Origin: Brevundimonas sp. Root1279
GTDB taxonomy: Bacteria; Pseudomonadota; Alphaproteobacteria; Caulobacterales; Caulobacteraceae
Length of the DNA: 64,000 nucleotides
Direction: 5' to 3'
NCBI RefSeq assembly: GCF_001425945.1
Contig: NZ_LMEB01000008.1
Coordinates: 124,001-188,000, forward strand
Below are positions 1 through 8,171 of this stretch, one piece after another. A program made the translations under genes and the position numbers. A model generated the notes under the pieces. The model saw only the letters and a program-made list of their open reading frames with translations. It searched no databases and was not told where the DNA came from. Positions within the stretch are counted from its first letter, which is position 1. Each line of letters opens with the position of its first letter.

Positions 1-339
1 CGACTGGCCCGAGCAGAGCCAGACGTCGCCGATGAGGATGTCGGACAGGGTCTCGGTGCGGTCGGCGACGCGGGCCGACAGGGCGTAGGGTCCGCCGGTC
101 GCCGGCGGTGTCAGCGAGACATGCCAACGCCCCTCTCCGTCCGCCCGGGTCTCGGTGGAGGTCTCGCCGAGGGTGACGGTGACCGGCGCGCCGGCGGCGG
201 CCTGGCCCCAGACAGGGATCGGCTTGCCGCGCTGGAGCACGGCATGATCCTGGAAGACGTCGGCGAACAGCCGATCCTGCGCGGCGGCGGGCGACGCCGC
301 CAGAAGGGTCGTCGCCAGGAGCACCGCGCGCAGTTTCAT
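1..339 (-). CDS. Sialate O-acetylesterase-like protein, N-terminal part (cut by window edge)
   Basis: The 113 codons visible begin with a signal peptide (MKLRAVLLATTLL, A-rich cleavage region near residue 22), followed by the family's opening FADVFQDHAVLQRGKPIPVWG and, at the very edge, GDVWLCSGQS. That GQS is the block that carries the catalytic serine of sialate O-acetylesterase (SASA/SGNH-type) proteins. In saccharolytic bacteria such enzymes often deacetylate plant polysaccharides such as acetylated xylan or xyloglucan. It starts 17 bp after the GH31 gene and shares its strand, so it is probably the fourth gene of the TonB receptor-GH35-GH31 operon and a periplasmic accessory esterase. 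Everything after the serine lies outside the window, so the catalytic His and Asp cannot be checked. Confidence 0.85.
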   Translation of the reverse strand, partial: MKLRAVLLATTLLAASPAAAQDRLFADVFQDHAVLQRGKPIPVWGQAAAGAPVTVTLGETSTETRADGEGRWHVSLTPPATGGPYALSARVADRTETLSDILIGDVWLCSGQS

Positions 340-356
340 CGACTGTTCTCCGTGTC

Positions 357-3293
357 CTAGCGGCGGACCTGAACCGCCGAGCCCGAGTACTCGACCACGC
401 GGGCGCCGGCGGCGTCCCAGTCCATCGCCGCGCCGGTCGGGCCGTCGATCCAGCGGATCTTGAAGGTCCGGTTGGCGGGCATGCCCGGATAGGAACCGCT
501 ACGCTCGCCGATCGTCAACACGCCCGACGCCTGGTCCCAGCGGACCGGAATGCGCGAGAACTCGCCCCGCTCGTAGCCGTAGGTCGTGCCGGCGTCATCG
601 TAGAGTTCAAACGACCCGTCGGCGCCCGTGTAGACGGTCAAGGTGATCGGGCCGTCCAGCTTCTCGGCGGTGTACTGCACCTGCGGACCGGTCGGCAGGA
701 TCGAACCAGCGCGCACGAACAGCGGGATGCGCTCCAGCGGAGCGTCGACCGTCGCCTCGGCCCCGCCGGCGATGCGGCGGCCGGTGTAGGCGTCGTACCA
801 GTCGGCGCCGGCCGGGAAATAGACCGAGCGGCTGCGCGCCTTGTACTGATGCACCGGGGCGACCATCAGGGCCGGGCCGAACATGTACTGGTCGTTGATG
901 TCCTGGACGCGGGCGTCCTGCGGGAAGTCCATGGCCAGGGCGCGCATGATGGTGCCGTCCTCGTGCCAGGTGTCCCCGGCCAGGGTGTAGATGTACGGCA
1001 TCAGGCGGTAGCGCAGACGCATCTGGTCGGCGAACGCCGCGTACAGGGCGGTGTCCGGCTTGGCCAGGTTATAGACCTCGCGCAGCGGGAACTCGCCGTG
1101 CGAGCGGAACACCGGCGAGAAGGCGCCGAACTGGAACCAGCGGAGGTTCAGCTCGTCCCACTCGGCCTGGTCCTCGGGCTTCATGCCGGCCGGGTTCGAG
1201 TAGCGCGACTCGACCGAGAAGCCGCCGATGTCGTGGGTCCAGTTGGGCAGGCCCGACAGGCCGGCGTTCAGGCCCGCCGAGACCTGTTCGGCCAGGTCGT
1301 CCCAGCGGGCCGCCACGTCGCCCGACCACAGGGTCGAGCCGGTGCGCTGCAGGCCGCCCCAGGCCGAGCGGGTCAGGATGTAGGTGCGGGTGTCCGGCTG
1401 TTCGGCGCGGAAGCGCTCGTAGACGCCCTCGGCGTTGACCAGCGGATAGGAGTTGAACAGCAGGGCGCCCGGACCGGCCGCGGTCGGCCCCATGCGCAGG
1501 GTGCGCTCTGGGATGTCGAGGTTCGAGTGCATGTCCGGCTCGACCGAGTCGAGCCACCAGCCGTCGAAGTCCTTGTCGCGCATCTTGTCGCTGATCTGGC
1601 GCCAGTACAGGTCGCGGGCGGCCGGCAGATAGGCGTCATAGAAGCTGTTGGCGTAGCCGGGTCCGACCCAGTCGCGCGCGCCCATCTCAACGTTGCGGGT
1701 GTACATGCCGCCGATCGCGTCGAGCTGCTTGTAGTGGTCCGTCGTCGGATAGAATTTCGGCCACACCGAGATGATGATGTTGGCGTTCAGGTCATGGACG
1801 TCGCGGACCATCTGAGCCGGGTCCGGATAGCGGGCGGCGTCGAAATCGTGCGAGCCCCAGGCGTTCTCGGGCCAGTAGAACCAGTCCTGGACGACGTTGT
1901 CGATCGGCAGGCCGAGGCGGCGATATTCCTTCACCGTGTCAACGACTTCAGCCTGGGTGTTGTAGCGCTGGCGGCTCTGCCAGAAGCCGTACGCCCAGCG
2001 CGGCAGCATGGTCGCCTTGCCGGTCAGGCCGCGGTACTCGGCCATGACCTCGTCGAGGTTTTCGCCCTCGACGAAATAGTAGTCGATGTCGTGGCCGGCC
2101 TGCGACCACAGCGACAGGGCCTGCTGGTCGGCCGGCGCCTGCGGGTCAAGGTGGCGCAGGGCGATGTAGCCGTCGCCGGGGATCCATTCGATCTTGATCG
2201 GCACCTGACGGCCTGCGGGCAGCTCGACGTCGAAGTCGTGGAACCACGGGTTCCAGTTCTGGCGCCAGCGGTCGATCTTCAACTCGCCGTCGACCCAGAC
2301 CTTGGCGTAGCCCGACGAGTAGAGCTTGAACTTGTGGTCGCCGGCTTCCGGCGTCTCGATGGTGCCTTCCCAGACGACGCGCACGCCCTCCTGGCCCGAG
2401 CGACCCATGTCGCCGACCTGAACGGGCTGGGCCGGCTGGGCCTTGAAGCCCTCGGGCCAGCGCTGCTGGTCGCGGATGAACTCGTAGTTCACCTGGGCTT
2501 CCTGGCGCTGAACCTTCAGCACGTCGTTCTGATAGTAGCTGGCCGTCAAGCCGCCGAAGCGGCCGGTGGCGTCGCGCACGATCAGGCGCTCGTCGATCAT
2601 GCCGTAGGCGCGCGGGTCGCCGAAGCGGGTGATCGAGTTGTTGTCCCACAGCACGCCGTAGCCGCCGGTCGAGGCCACGAAGGGCACGCCGACGTCCATG
2701 TTGTGCTGGGCCAGCTCGACGTCCTTGCCGCGGTAGTTGAGCACGCCCTGTTGGTGCTGGCCGAGGCCGTAAAAGGCGTCGTCGGCGCCCGGGTCGAAGA
2801 CCTGGCGGACGGTCTCGAACTGGTGCGAGCCCTTCTGGTCCTCGATGGTCACCGGCGAGATCTCGCGGCCGTCCGAGCGCTCGGCCAGGATGACCTCGCC
2901 CGAGGGCTCGAGGAAGCGCACGGCGCCGGTGTCGAGCGAAACCTCGGCGGTCAGTTCGGCGGTCTTGAGCAGGACGCGGTCGGCCAGGGTCTCAACCTCG
3001 AAGCCCGTGGTCTGCGGCTGGGCCGTGACCATCAGGCTGGCGGGGGCCGTGAAGTCGGCGTCCGGCGAAGCGGTGACTCGAATGGCGCGTGGGCCGAAGA
3101 CCTGCAGGCGGACCGCCCTCGCCTCGCCCGTCTGCGGCGTGACGATGACGCCGTCGGCGGTGCGCTGGACGGCCGAGCCGATCGCGGCTTCGGGCGTCGC
3201 GCCGACCCCGGGCGCCGAGGCGCAGGCGGCGCTGGAGGCCGCGAGCAGGACGGCGACGCTGGCCGATTTCAGAAGGCGGGTATTGAGCAGCAT
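357..3293 (-). CDS. GH31 alpha-xylosidase with PA14 insert
   Basis: 978 residues. It begins MLLNTRLLKS with an Ala-rich export signal; C24 could be a lipoprotein cysteine although the lipobox is poor. A GH31 N-terminal beta-sandwich is interrupted at about residues 246-390 by a PA14 domain (GGLTASYY at its start), an arrangement described for the xyloglucan-specific alpha-xylosidase Xyl31A of Cellvibrio japonicus. The catalytic barrel carries the nucleophile Asp582 in WWLDSVEPD and the likely acid/base Asp659 in WSGDVAARW. The expected reaction is removal of non-reducing alpha-1,6-xylosyl groups from xyloglucan oligosaccharides. The start is set by a GGAG seven bases upstream; longer readings run back into GH35. 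It lies 31 bp after GH35, as part of one operon. Specificity for xylose rather than glucose is inferred from architecture and neighbours. Confidence 0.9.
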   Translation of the reverse strand: MLLNTRLLKSASVAVLLAASSAACASAPGVGATPEAAIGSAVQRTADGVIVTPQTGEARAVRLQVFGPRAIRVTASPDADFTAPASLMVTAQPQTTGFEVETLADRVLLKTAELTAEVSLDTGAVRFLEPSGEVILAERSDGREISPVTIEDQKGSHQFETVRQVFDPGADDAFYGLGQHQQGVLNYRGKDVELAQHNMDVGVPFVASTGGYGVLWDNNSITRFGDPRAYGMIDERLIVRDATGRFGGLTASYYQNDVLKVQRQEAQVNYEFIRDQQRWPEGFKAQPAQPVQVGDMGRSGQEGVRVVWEGTIETPEAGDHKFKLYSSGYAKVWVDGELKIDRWRQNWNPWFHDFDVELPAGRQVPIKIEWIPGDGYIALRHLDPQAPADQQALSLWSQAGHDIDYYFVEGENLDEVMAEYRGLTGKATMLPRWAYGFWQSRQRYNTQAEVVDTVKEYRRLGLPIDNVVQDWFYWPENAWGSHDFDAARYPDPAQMVRDVHDLNANIIISVWPKFYPTTDHYKQLDAIGGMYTRNVEMGARDWVGPGYANSFYDAYLPAARDLYWRQISDKMRDKDFDGWWLDSVEPDMHSNLDIPERTLRMGPTAAGPGALLFNSYPLVNAEGVYERFRAEQPDTRTYILTRSAWGGLQRTGSTLWSGDVAARWDDLAEQVSAGLNAGLSGLPNWTHDIGGFSVESRYSNPAGMKPEDQAEWDELNLRWFQFGAFSPVFRSHGEFPLREVYNLAKPDTALYAAFADQMRLRYRLMPYIYTLAGDTWHEDGTIMRALAMDFPQDARVQDINDQYMFGPALMVAPVHQYKARSRSVYFPAGADWYDAYTGRRIAGGAEATVDAPLERIPLFVRAGSILPTGPQVQYTAEKLDGPITLTVYTGADGSFELYDDAGTTYGYERGEFSRIPVRWDQASGVLTIGERSGSYPGMPANRTFKIRWIDGPTGAAMDWDAAGARVVEYSGSAVQVRR

Positions 3294-3324
3294 ACGGAAG
3301 CTCCGCTCCGGGGGGAGTTGCGGG

Positions 3325-4944
3325 TCAGTAGGTGGCGGTGACCACGCGCAGCAGGCGCGGACGGTCGGTGAAGTTGACGCCGTAGTCGGTCTGGTCGCCG
3401 TTCCAGACGCTCTCGAAGACCCATTGGCCGTCGGCGTCGAAATGGCCCTGCTCGTAGCGCAGCACCGTTCGGCGCTTGCCGTCGGTCGAGGGCTTGGCGT
3501 TGAAGTCGATGCGGGCGCGCAGGCCGGTGGCGATGTATTCGCCCGGCGCGATCTCGGCGATGACCACGCCGCCGCTGGGCTTCTCGAGGTCCGGGGTTTC
3601 AGGCAGCAGGTCGGGGCCGAACTGGCCGCGGAGGTAGCTGACGACGGCGGTCCATTCGCCGAGGTCGAGGGTCTGGGACGAGCGATCATCCGGCTCGGAG
3701 GCGCCCCAGACCTGACGCTCGTAGGCGGCCTTGGCCCAGACGCGCTGCCAGGGGGCGATGAGGCGATAGACGTCGCGCATCGGCGTCAGGGACTGCTCGT
3801 TCACCACCCGGGCGCCGAGCGGGAAGTTGGAGTAGCCGGTGAAGTCGATGCCGAAGGGCGAAAAGCCGATGCCGCCGCGGCCGAGGGTCGAGAACAGGTA
3901 GCGCGGGTACTGCACGTCATTGCCGGTCTCGGCGACGAACAGCGGATTGTCGGCGCGGTCGTAGCGGTCGAGGTGGGCCTCGTACTTGACCGAGGCGCGC
4001 TCGTAGATGTCGGGCGACAGGAAGTCGATGGCCGGCGCCGCGGCCTGCCAGACCTCGACGACGTTCCAGGTCGGGCCGCCCGAGGCGTAGGTGTTGGGAT
4101 CCTGGTGATTGACCGGATCGCGCAGGGCGGCGTTGACGTACATCGGCAGCGGGTACTCGGCCTTGCCCGCGGCGGCGACCTCGCCGACGAAGGAGCCGAT
4201 GGCCCAGGCGTGGAAGAACTCGTCGGCGTCCTTGCCGAACACTTCGCTCCAGGTCCCCGGCTGCTTGCCCATGCGCTGAAGGAGGGCGGCGGGGACCGGA
4301 CCGTTGAACAGGGCCTGGGCCTCGGGGCCGAAATCGCGGACCGAGCCGTAGGTGCCGGTCTCGTTCTCGGGCTGGACCATGATGACCGTGCGCTCGCGCT
4401 CATCAATCTGGCGCAGGTGGCGCATCAGGGCGACGAAGGCGCGCTTGTCGGCCTCGAGCGTAGCCTGCGCGTGCGGCGACAGGGCGTAGGAGTCCGTGCC
4501 GTCCGACTTCTGCAGCAGCGGGAAGCGCTCGGGATCGAGGCGGACCCAGGCCGGAGCGTATTTGGGGGCGGTGTTCTTCCAGGTGCCGAACCACAGCAGC
4601 ACCAGGCGGACGTCGTTCTTGCGGGCCTCGGCGACCAGATGGTCGACGAAGCTGAAGTCGAACTGGCCCTCGACCGGTTCGATCTGCTCCCAGCCGAGCG
4701 GGACCTGGACGGTGTTGGCGCCGACGAAGCGGACGGCGGGCCAGACCTCGGCCAGGGGCGTCGGATAGTTGCTCGAGTTGTTGACCTGGGCGCCGAGGAT
4801 GGTGAAGGGCGCGCCATCGACCAGCAGGGCGTGGCGGTCGCCGTCGCGGACGATGCGGGGAATGGGCTCCTGGGCCAGGGCTACGCCGGCGAGCGCCAGT
4901 TGTCCGATCACCACCGCCGCGGCGGTCCAAGCCTTCACACCCAT
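3325..4944 (-). CDS. GH35 beta-galactosidase (Bgl35A-like)
   Basis: 539 residues with a signal peptide cleaved near residue 24 (VALA/QEP). The N-terminal two thirds is a GH35 barrel: probable acid/base Glu195 in QPENETG and nucleophile Glu339 in VAETGND. The C-terminal part (about 400-539) matches the extra domain of the short bacterial GH35 group that includes C. japonicus Bgl35A, which removes beta-galactose from xyloglucan. ATG 4944 is chosen over a GTG five codons upstream because GGGAGG lies seven bases before it. It sits between the TonB receptor and the alpha-xylosidase, so it would expose xylosyl side chains for GH31. The substrate is inferred from this pairing. Confidence 0.88.
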   Translation of the reverse strand: MGVKAWTAAAVVIGQLALAGVALAQEPIPRIVRDGDRHALLVDGAPFTILGAQVNNSSNYPTPLAEVWPAVRFVGANTVQVPLGWEQIEPVEGQFDFSFVDHLVAEARKNDVRLVLLWFGTWKNTAPKYAPAWVRLDPERFPLLQKSDGTDSYALSPHAQATLEADKRAFVALMRHLRQIDERERTVIMVQPENETGTYGSVRDFGPEAQALFNGPVPAALLQRMGKQPGTWSEVFGKDADEFFHAWAIGSFVGEVAAAGKAEYPLPMYVNAALRDPVNHQDPNTYASGGPTWNVVEVWQAAAPAIDFLSPDIYERASVKYEAHLDRYDRADNPLFVAETGNDVQYPRYLFSTLGRGGIGFSPFGIDFTGYSNFPLGARVVNEQSLTPMRDVYRLIAPWQRVWAKAAYERQVWGASEPDDRSSQTLDLGEWTAVVSYLRGQFGPDLLPETPDLEKPSGGVVIAEIAPGEYIATGLRARIDFNAKPSTDGKRRTVLRYEQGHFDADGQWVFESVWNGDQTDYGVNFTDRPRLLRVVTATY

Positions 4945-4971
4945 CCCAACACCTCCCACGCAAACATGAAA

Positions 4972-5001
4972 CCGGGCGCCGCCGAGGACGGCGGCGCCCG
5001 G
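4972..5001 (-). terminator. Intercistronic hairpin after the TonB receptor gene
   Basis: A perfect 12-bp stem (CCGGGCGCCGCC with its complement, 6-nt loop) lies between the receptor stop and the GH35 ribosome site. Read on the minus strand it is followed by the T-rich stretch TTTCATGTTTG. It could be a partial terminator that leaves the receptor mRNA more abundant than the glycosidase mRNA, or a 3' stabiliser. Confidence 0.6.
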
Positions 5002-5022
5002 GTAGTCGTTCAGGCGCCGGTC

Positions 5023-7884
5023 CTAGTAGCGGACGCGGAGACGGACGCTGAAGCGGCGGTCGTCGACCTGATAGTCGCGATAGCGGTTCTGGACGATCTG
5101 ATACGTCTGGAACTCCTGGTTCAGGATGTTCTGGGCGTCGAAGGTCAGAGCCACGTTTTCATTGAAGTCATAGCTGATCGAACCGTCGAGGACGCCATAG
5201 GCCTTGCCGAAGATCGGCAACTGGCCGGTGCCCACGTTGTTCGTGCCCTGGAGGTAGTCGTCGCGCCAGTTGTAGGCGAGGCGGGCATTGAAGCCGTACT
5301 TCTCGTAGAGCAGGATCAGGTTGTAGCTGTTCTTCGACAGACCCTGGATCGGCACCGAGATCTCGTCCCCGCCCGTCTGGGCATTGGCCGCGATGGTGGC
5401 GGCGTTGGAGTCGATGAAGGTGTAGTTCGCCTGGACGCCGAGCCCGTCGAAGGGCGCCGGCAGGAAGTCGAAGAAGCGCTGGCCGCCGATCTCGAAACCT
5501 TCCAGCTCACCCTCGTCCACGTTCTCGAGCCGCTGGATGTTGAACTGCACATCCCCGATCCCGGGCAGGAAGTAGGTCTCGAGACCGCTCGTCGTGAAGA
5601 ACAGGTCTTCGATGTTCTTGCGGAAGACGGTGCCGTAGACGAAGCCGACGTCGTCGAAATACCACTCGATCGAGGCGTCGAACGCCGTGACCAGCTGCGG
5701 ATCCAGGGTCGGATTGCCGGTGGCGGTGCCTGTGCCGGGGGTGTTCGGATCCGGCAGCGGCGACTGCGAGTTCGGCAGGTAGGTCGGGCTGATGTTGAAG
5801 GTCGCGTTCAGCTGTCCGAAGTCCGGCCGGGCCAGGTTGCGCGACGCCGCGAAGCGCAGTTGCAGCTGGTCGGTCACGTGCAGACGCAGGTTCAGGCTGG
5901 GCAAGACGTGCGTGTACTGGTTCTCGCCCACGATCGGCGTGACGATCGACAGGGTCGGCGGCGTGGTGCCGGGCGACGGGACGTAGGCCGGGTCACGGTA
6001 GTTGATCGTCTGGAACCCGTCCGAGGCCGAGTTGGTACGGACGATGCGGACCCCGGCGTTGCCGTCCCACGACATGCCGCCGACGGTCGAGCCGAAACGG
6101 ACCACCGTGTAGCCGGCGTAGGTCTGCTCGGTGACGTTCGAGACCTGGGCCGCCGGATCGTTGAAGTCGCGGAAGCCGACGGTCTGGTTGATCGGCGGCG
6201 CGCCGAGCATGTCGAACACCGCCTGCGGGTTGGAGACCTGGCGCAGGCCCCACATCCAGACGTCGCCGAAGACGTTCTGGCCGTCGCCGTTCAGGAAGGA
6301 GTTCCGGAACGGGAACATCTCGGCCTGATCGGGGAAGTCGCTCAGGCGGAAGCAGCCCGCCGGGCTGGACCAGTTGGCGCAGGTCGAGCCGACCGCGGTC
6401 CAGGTGCCGTAGGTGGTCGAGCGGTTGACCGCCGAGCGGTCGGTGGCGCGGACGCCCATGCGCACGTCACGCAGGAAGCCGCCGTCATCGAACTCCCAGG
6501 TCAGGTCGGTGCGGAAGGCCAGGCTCTCGGCGTCGTTCAGCTCGCGGTACGGCAGCACGGCGGTCAGGCCGTAGTTGTCCAGGTCTGCGTAATAGTCGTC
6601 GCTGGCGCCGAAGGACGGGATCGACGTCGTGGTGTCGAAGTCGAAGACGTAGTTGCCCGGGAACATGGGCACGCCGCCGTTGCCCCAGTCGATCGGACCC
6701 GAGGTGTTGGTCAGGACCGACGCCGTCAGGTTCATCGTCTCCATGTAGACGTTGGAGTCGATGTACTGCAGGTCGGCAGTGATCTTGAAGTGGTCGTTGA
6801 CCTGCCACGAGCCGCCGACCGAGATGTCGGTGGTGTCGGTCTCACGGCCGGTCGAATAGGTGACCGCATCCACGCCCGGGTTGATGAAGGAGCCCGAGGT
6901 GGCGATGCCGTCCTCTACGGTGAACACCCCGCCCGGCGCGACGGTCAGCGGCGAGCCGCCGCCGTAGGCGAAGTAGGACAGGCCATTGTCGCGGAAGTCG
7001 TAATCGGCGCGCAGGGCCTGGAGGTAGAACTCCATGCTGTCGTTCGGACGCCATTGCAGGGCCAGGGCCGTGCTGAGGCGCTCACGATCGCCGAAGCCGA
7101 CGGAGAAGCCGCCGCCGTTCGGCACGGCGATCTCCTGGCCGAGGAAGCCGGGGATGTCGGTGCGGGCGAAATAGGGCTCGACGACCGCCTTGTCCTGACG
7201 GAAGGCGGTCTCGCCGTAGGACATGTTCAGCATGGCGCCGAACTCGCCGGCGCCGGTCATCCAGCGGTCGCTGACCAGGAAGGAGGCCGAATAGCCGTTG
7301 TCGTTGACCAGGTCGTAGTGGGTGCCCGAGACGCTGGCCGAGATCACGCGGTCCGAGGCGTCGAACGGCAGGCGGGTGCGCAGGTTGATGGTGCCGCCCA
7401 GACCGCCCTCGATCATCTCGGCCGAGGGGTTCTTGTAGACGTCCACGCCGGCGAGCAGGTCGGCGCCGACCTCTTCCCAGCTCAGGCTGCGACCGCCCGA
7501 GGCGGAGAAGATGTCACGGCCGTTCAGTTCCGAACGGACATTGGTCAGGCCGCGGATCGCGATCCCCGAACCTTCGCCGTAGTTGCGGGTGATCTGCACG
7601 CCCGAGACCCGCTGAAGGGCTTCGGCGACGTTGACGTCCGGCAGACGGCCGATGTCCACGGCGGTGATCGAATCGACGAACTGCTCGGCGTTCTGCTTGC
7701 GCGACTGAGCCGACTGCAGGCTGGCGCGAATGCCGGTGACGATGACCTCGTCGACCTCGTCTTCCTGGGCGGGCGGCGAAGCGTCCTGCGCCAGGACCAT
7801 GGTCGGCGCGGCCAGCGCGGCGATCGAAAGCACGGAAGCGCCACACATCAGCGCCAGCCGTCCGGCGCGGTTAATCCGAGACAT
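5023..7884 (-). CDS. TonB-dependent receptor, Xanthomonas/Caulobacter type
   Basis: 953 residues. A signal peptide ends near residue 32 (MVLA/QDA), then a TonB box (about residues 44-50, VDEVIVTG) and a plug with the hallmark GIRASLQSAQSRKQNAEQFV and LPDVNVAEALQRVSG of the large receptors used by Caulobacterales and xanthomonads for plant oligosaccharides. The rest is a 22-strand barrel ending in alternating aromatic and basic residues (RLRVRY). ATG 7884 is chosen because GGGGAGGG lies nine bases upstream; longer readings lack a signal peptide. It heads the operon with GH35, GH31 and the acetylesterase, so it probably imports xyloglucan oligosaccharides. A xyl-type operator at 8034-8047 lies in its promoter region. 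Confidence 0.92.
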   Translation of the reverse strand: MSRINRAGRLALMCGASVLSIAALAAPTMVLAQDASPPAQEDEVDEVIVTGIRASLQSAQSRKQNAEQFVDSITAVDIGRLPDVNVAEALQRVSGVQITRNYGEGSGIAIRGLTNVRSELNGRDIFSASGGRSLSWEEVGADLLAGVDVYKNPSAEMIEGGLGGTINLRTRLPFDASDRVISASVSGTHYDLVNDNGYSASFLVSDRWMTGAGEFGAMLNMSYGETAFRQDKAVVEPYFARTDIPGFLGQEIAVPNGGGFSVGFGDRERLSTALALQWRPNDSMEFYLQALRADYDFRDNGLSYFAYGGGSPLTVAPGGVFTVEDGIATSGSFINPGVDAVTYSTGRETDTTDISVGGSWQVNDHFKITADLQYIDSNVYMETMNLTASVLTNTSGPIDWGNGGVPMFPGNYVFDFDTTTSIPSFGASDDYYADLDNYGLTAVLPYRELNDAESLAFRTDLTWEFDDGGFLRDVRMGVRATDRSAVNRSTTYGTWTAVGSTCANWSSPAGCFRLSDFPDQAEMFPFRNSFLNGDGQNVFGDVWMWGLRQVSNPQAVFDMLGAPPINQTVGFRDFNDPAAQVSNVTEQTYAGYTVVRFGSTVGGMSWDGNAGVRIVRTNSASDGFQTINYRDPAYVPSPGTTPPTLSIVTPIVGENQYTHVLPSLNLRLHVTDQLQLRFAASRNLARPDFGQLNATFNISPTYLPNSQSPLPDPNTPGTGTATGNPTLDPQLVTAFDASIEWYFDDVGFVYGTVFRKNIEDLFFTTSGLETYFLPGIGDVQFNIQRLENVDEGELEGFEIGGQRFFDFLPAPFDGLGVQANYTFIDSNAATIAANAQTGGDEISVPIQGLSKNSYNLILLYEKYGFNARLAYNWRDDYLQGTNNVGTGQLPIFGKAYGVLDGSISYDFNENVALTFDAQNILNQEFQTYQIVQNRYRDYQVDDRRFSVRLRVRY

Positions 7885-8033
7885 CAATGTCGACCCTCCC
7901 CTTTTGTCGCCGCGGCCGCTCTGAGGCAGTCCTGGGGTGACACATTCTCCCAACGGAACGGACTTTTCCGGGCGTGCCGGGTCCGTTCGCATTTCAAGGA
8001 TGCAACAAGTTTCAGGGAAAGAAAACCGTTTTT

Positions 8034-8047
8034 TGTTAGCGCTATCA
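8034..8047. promoter_or_regulatory. xyl-type LacI operator in the receptor/halogenase divergent region
   Basis: TGTTAGCGCTATCA matches 13 of 14 bases of the perfect palindrome TGTTAGCGCTAACA found before xylX at 23851-23864. The CG-centred palindrome is typical of LacI-family sites, and the only LacI-type protein in the window is XylR. It lies 150 bp upstream of the TonB receptor start and 125 bp upstream of the halogenase start, so it could control either or both. Confidence 0.7.
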
Positions 8048-8094
8048 TCGGTTGGCGGACCGTTTCCCCGTTGCAACGCTTGCGGACAGGGAAA

Positions 8095-8108
8095 TCATGA
8101 GTGAAATC
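8095..8108. promoter_or_regulatory. Recurrent TCATGAGTGAAATC element
   Basis: The first 12 bases are identical to 14374-14385 before the SDR/xylD pair, and 12 of 14 bases match 23896-23908 before xylX. All three copies are in promoter regions of sugar genes. The binding factor is unknown. Confidence 0.35.
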
Positions 8109-8171
8109 TGTTTCCAGATATGAACCCATGATAACGGTGGGTCAGGCGCGGCAGACGCCATGGGGAGCGAC

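Noticed and set aside
2845..8100. A 1751-codon plus-strand frame across the GH31-GH35-receptor genes
   Set aside because: It crosses three genes with clear catalytic motifs on the other strand and has no recognisable domain. It is an effect of high GC content.
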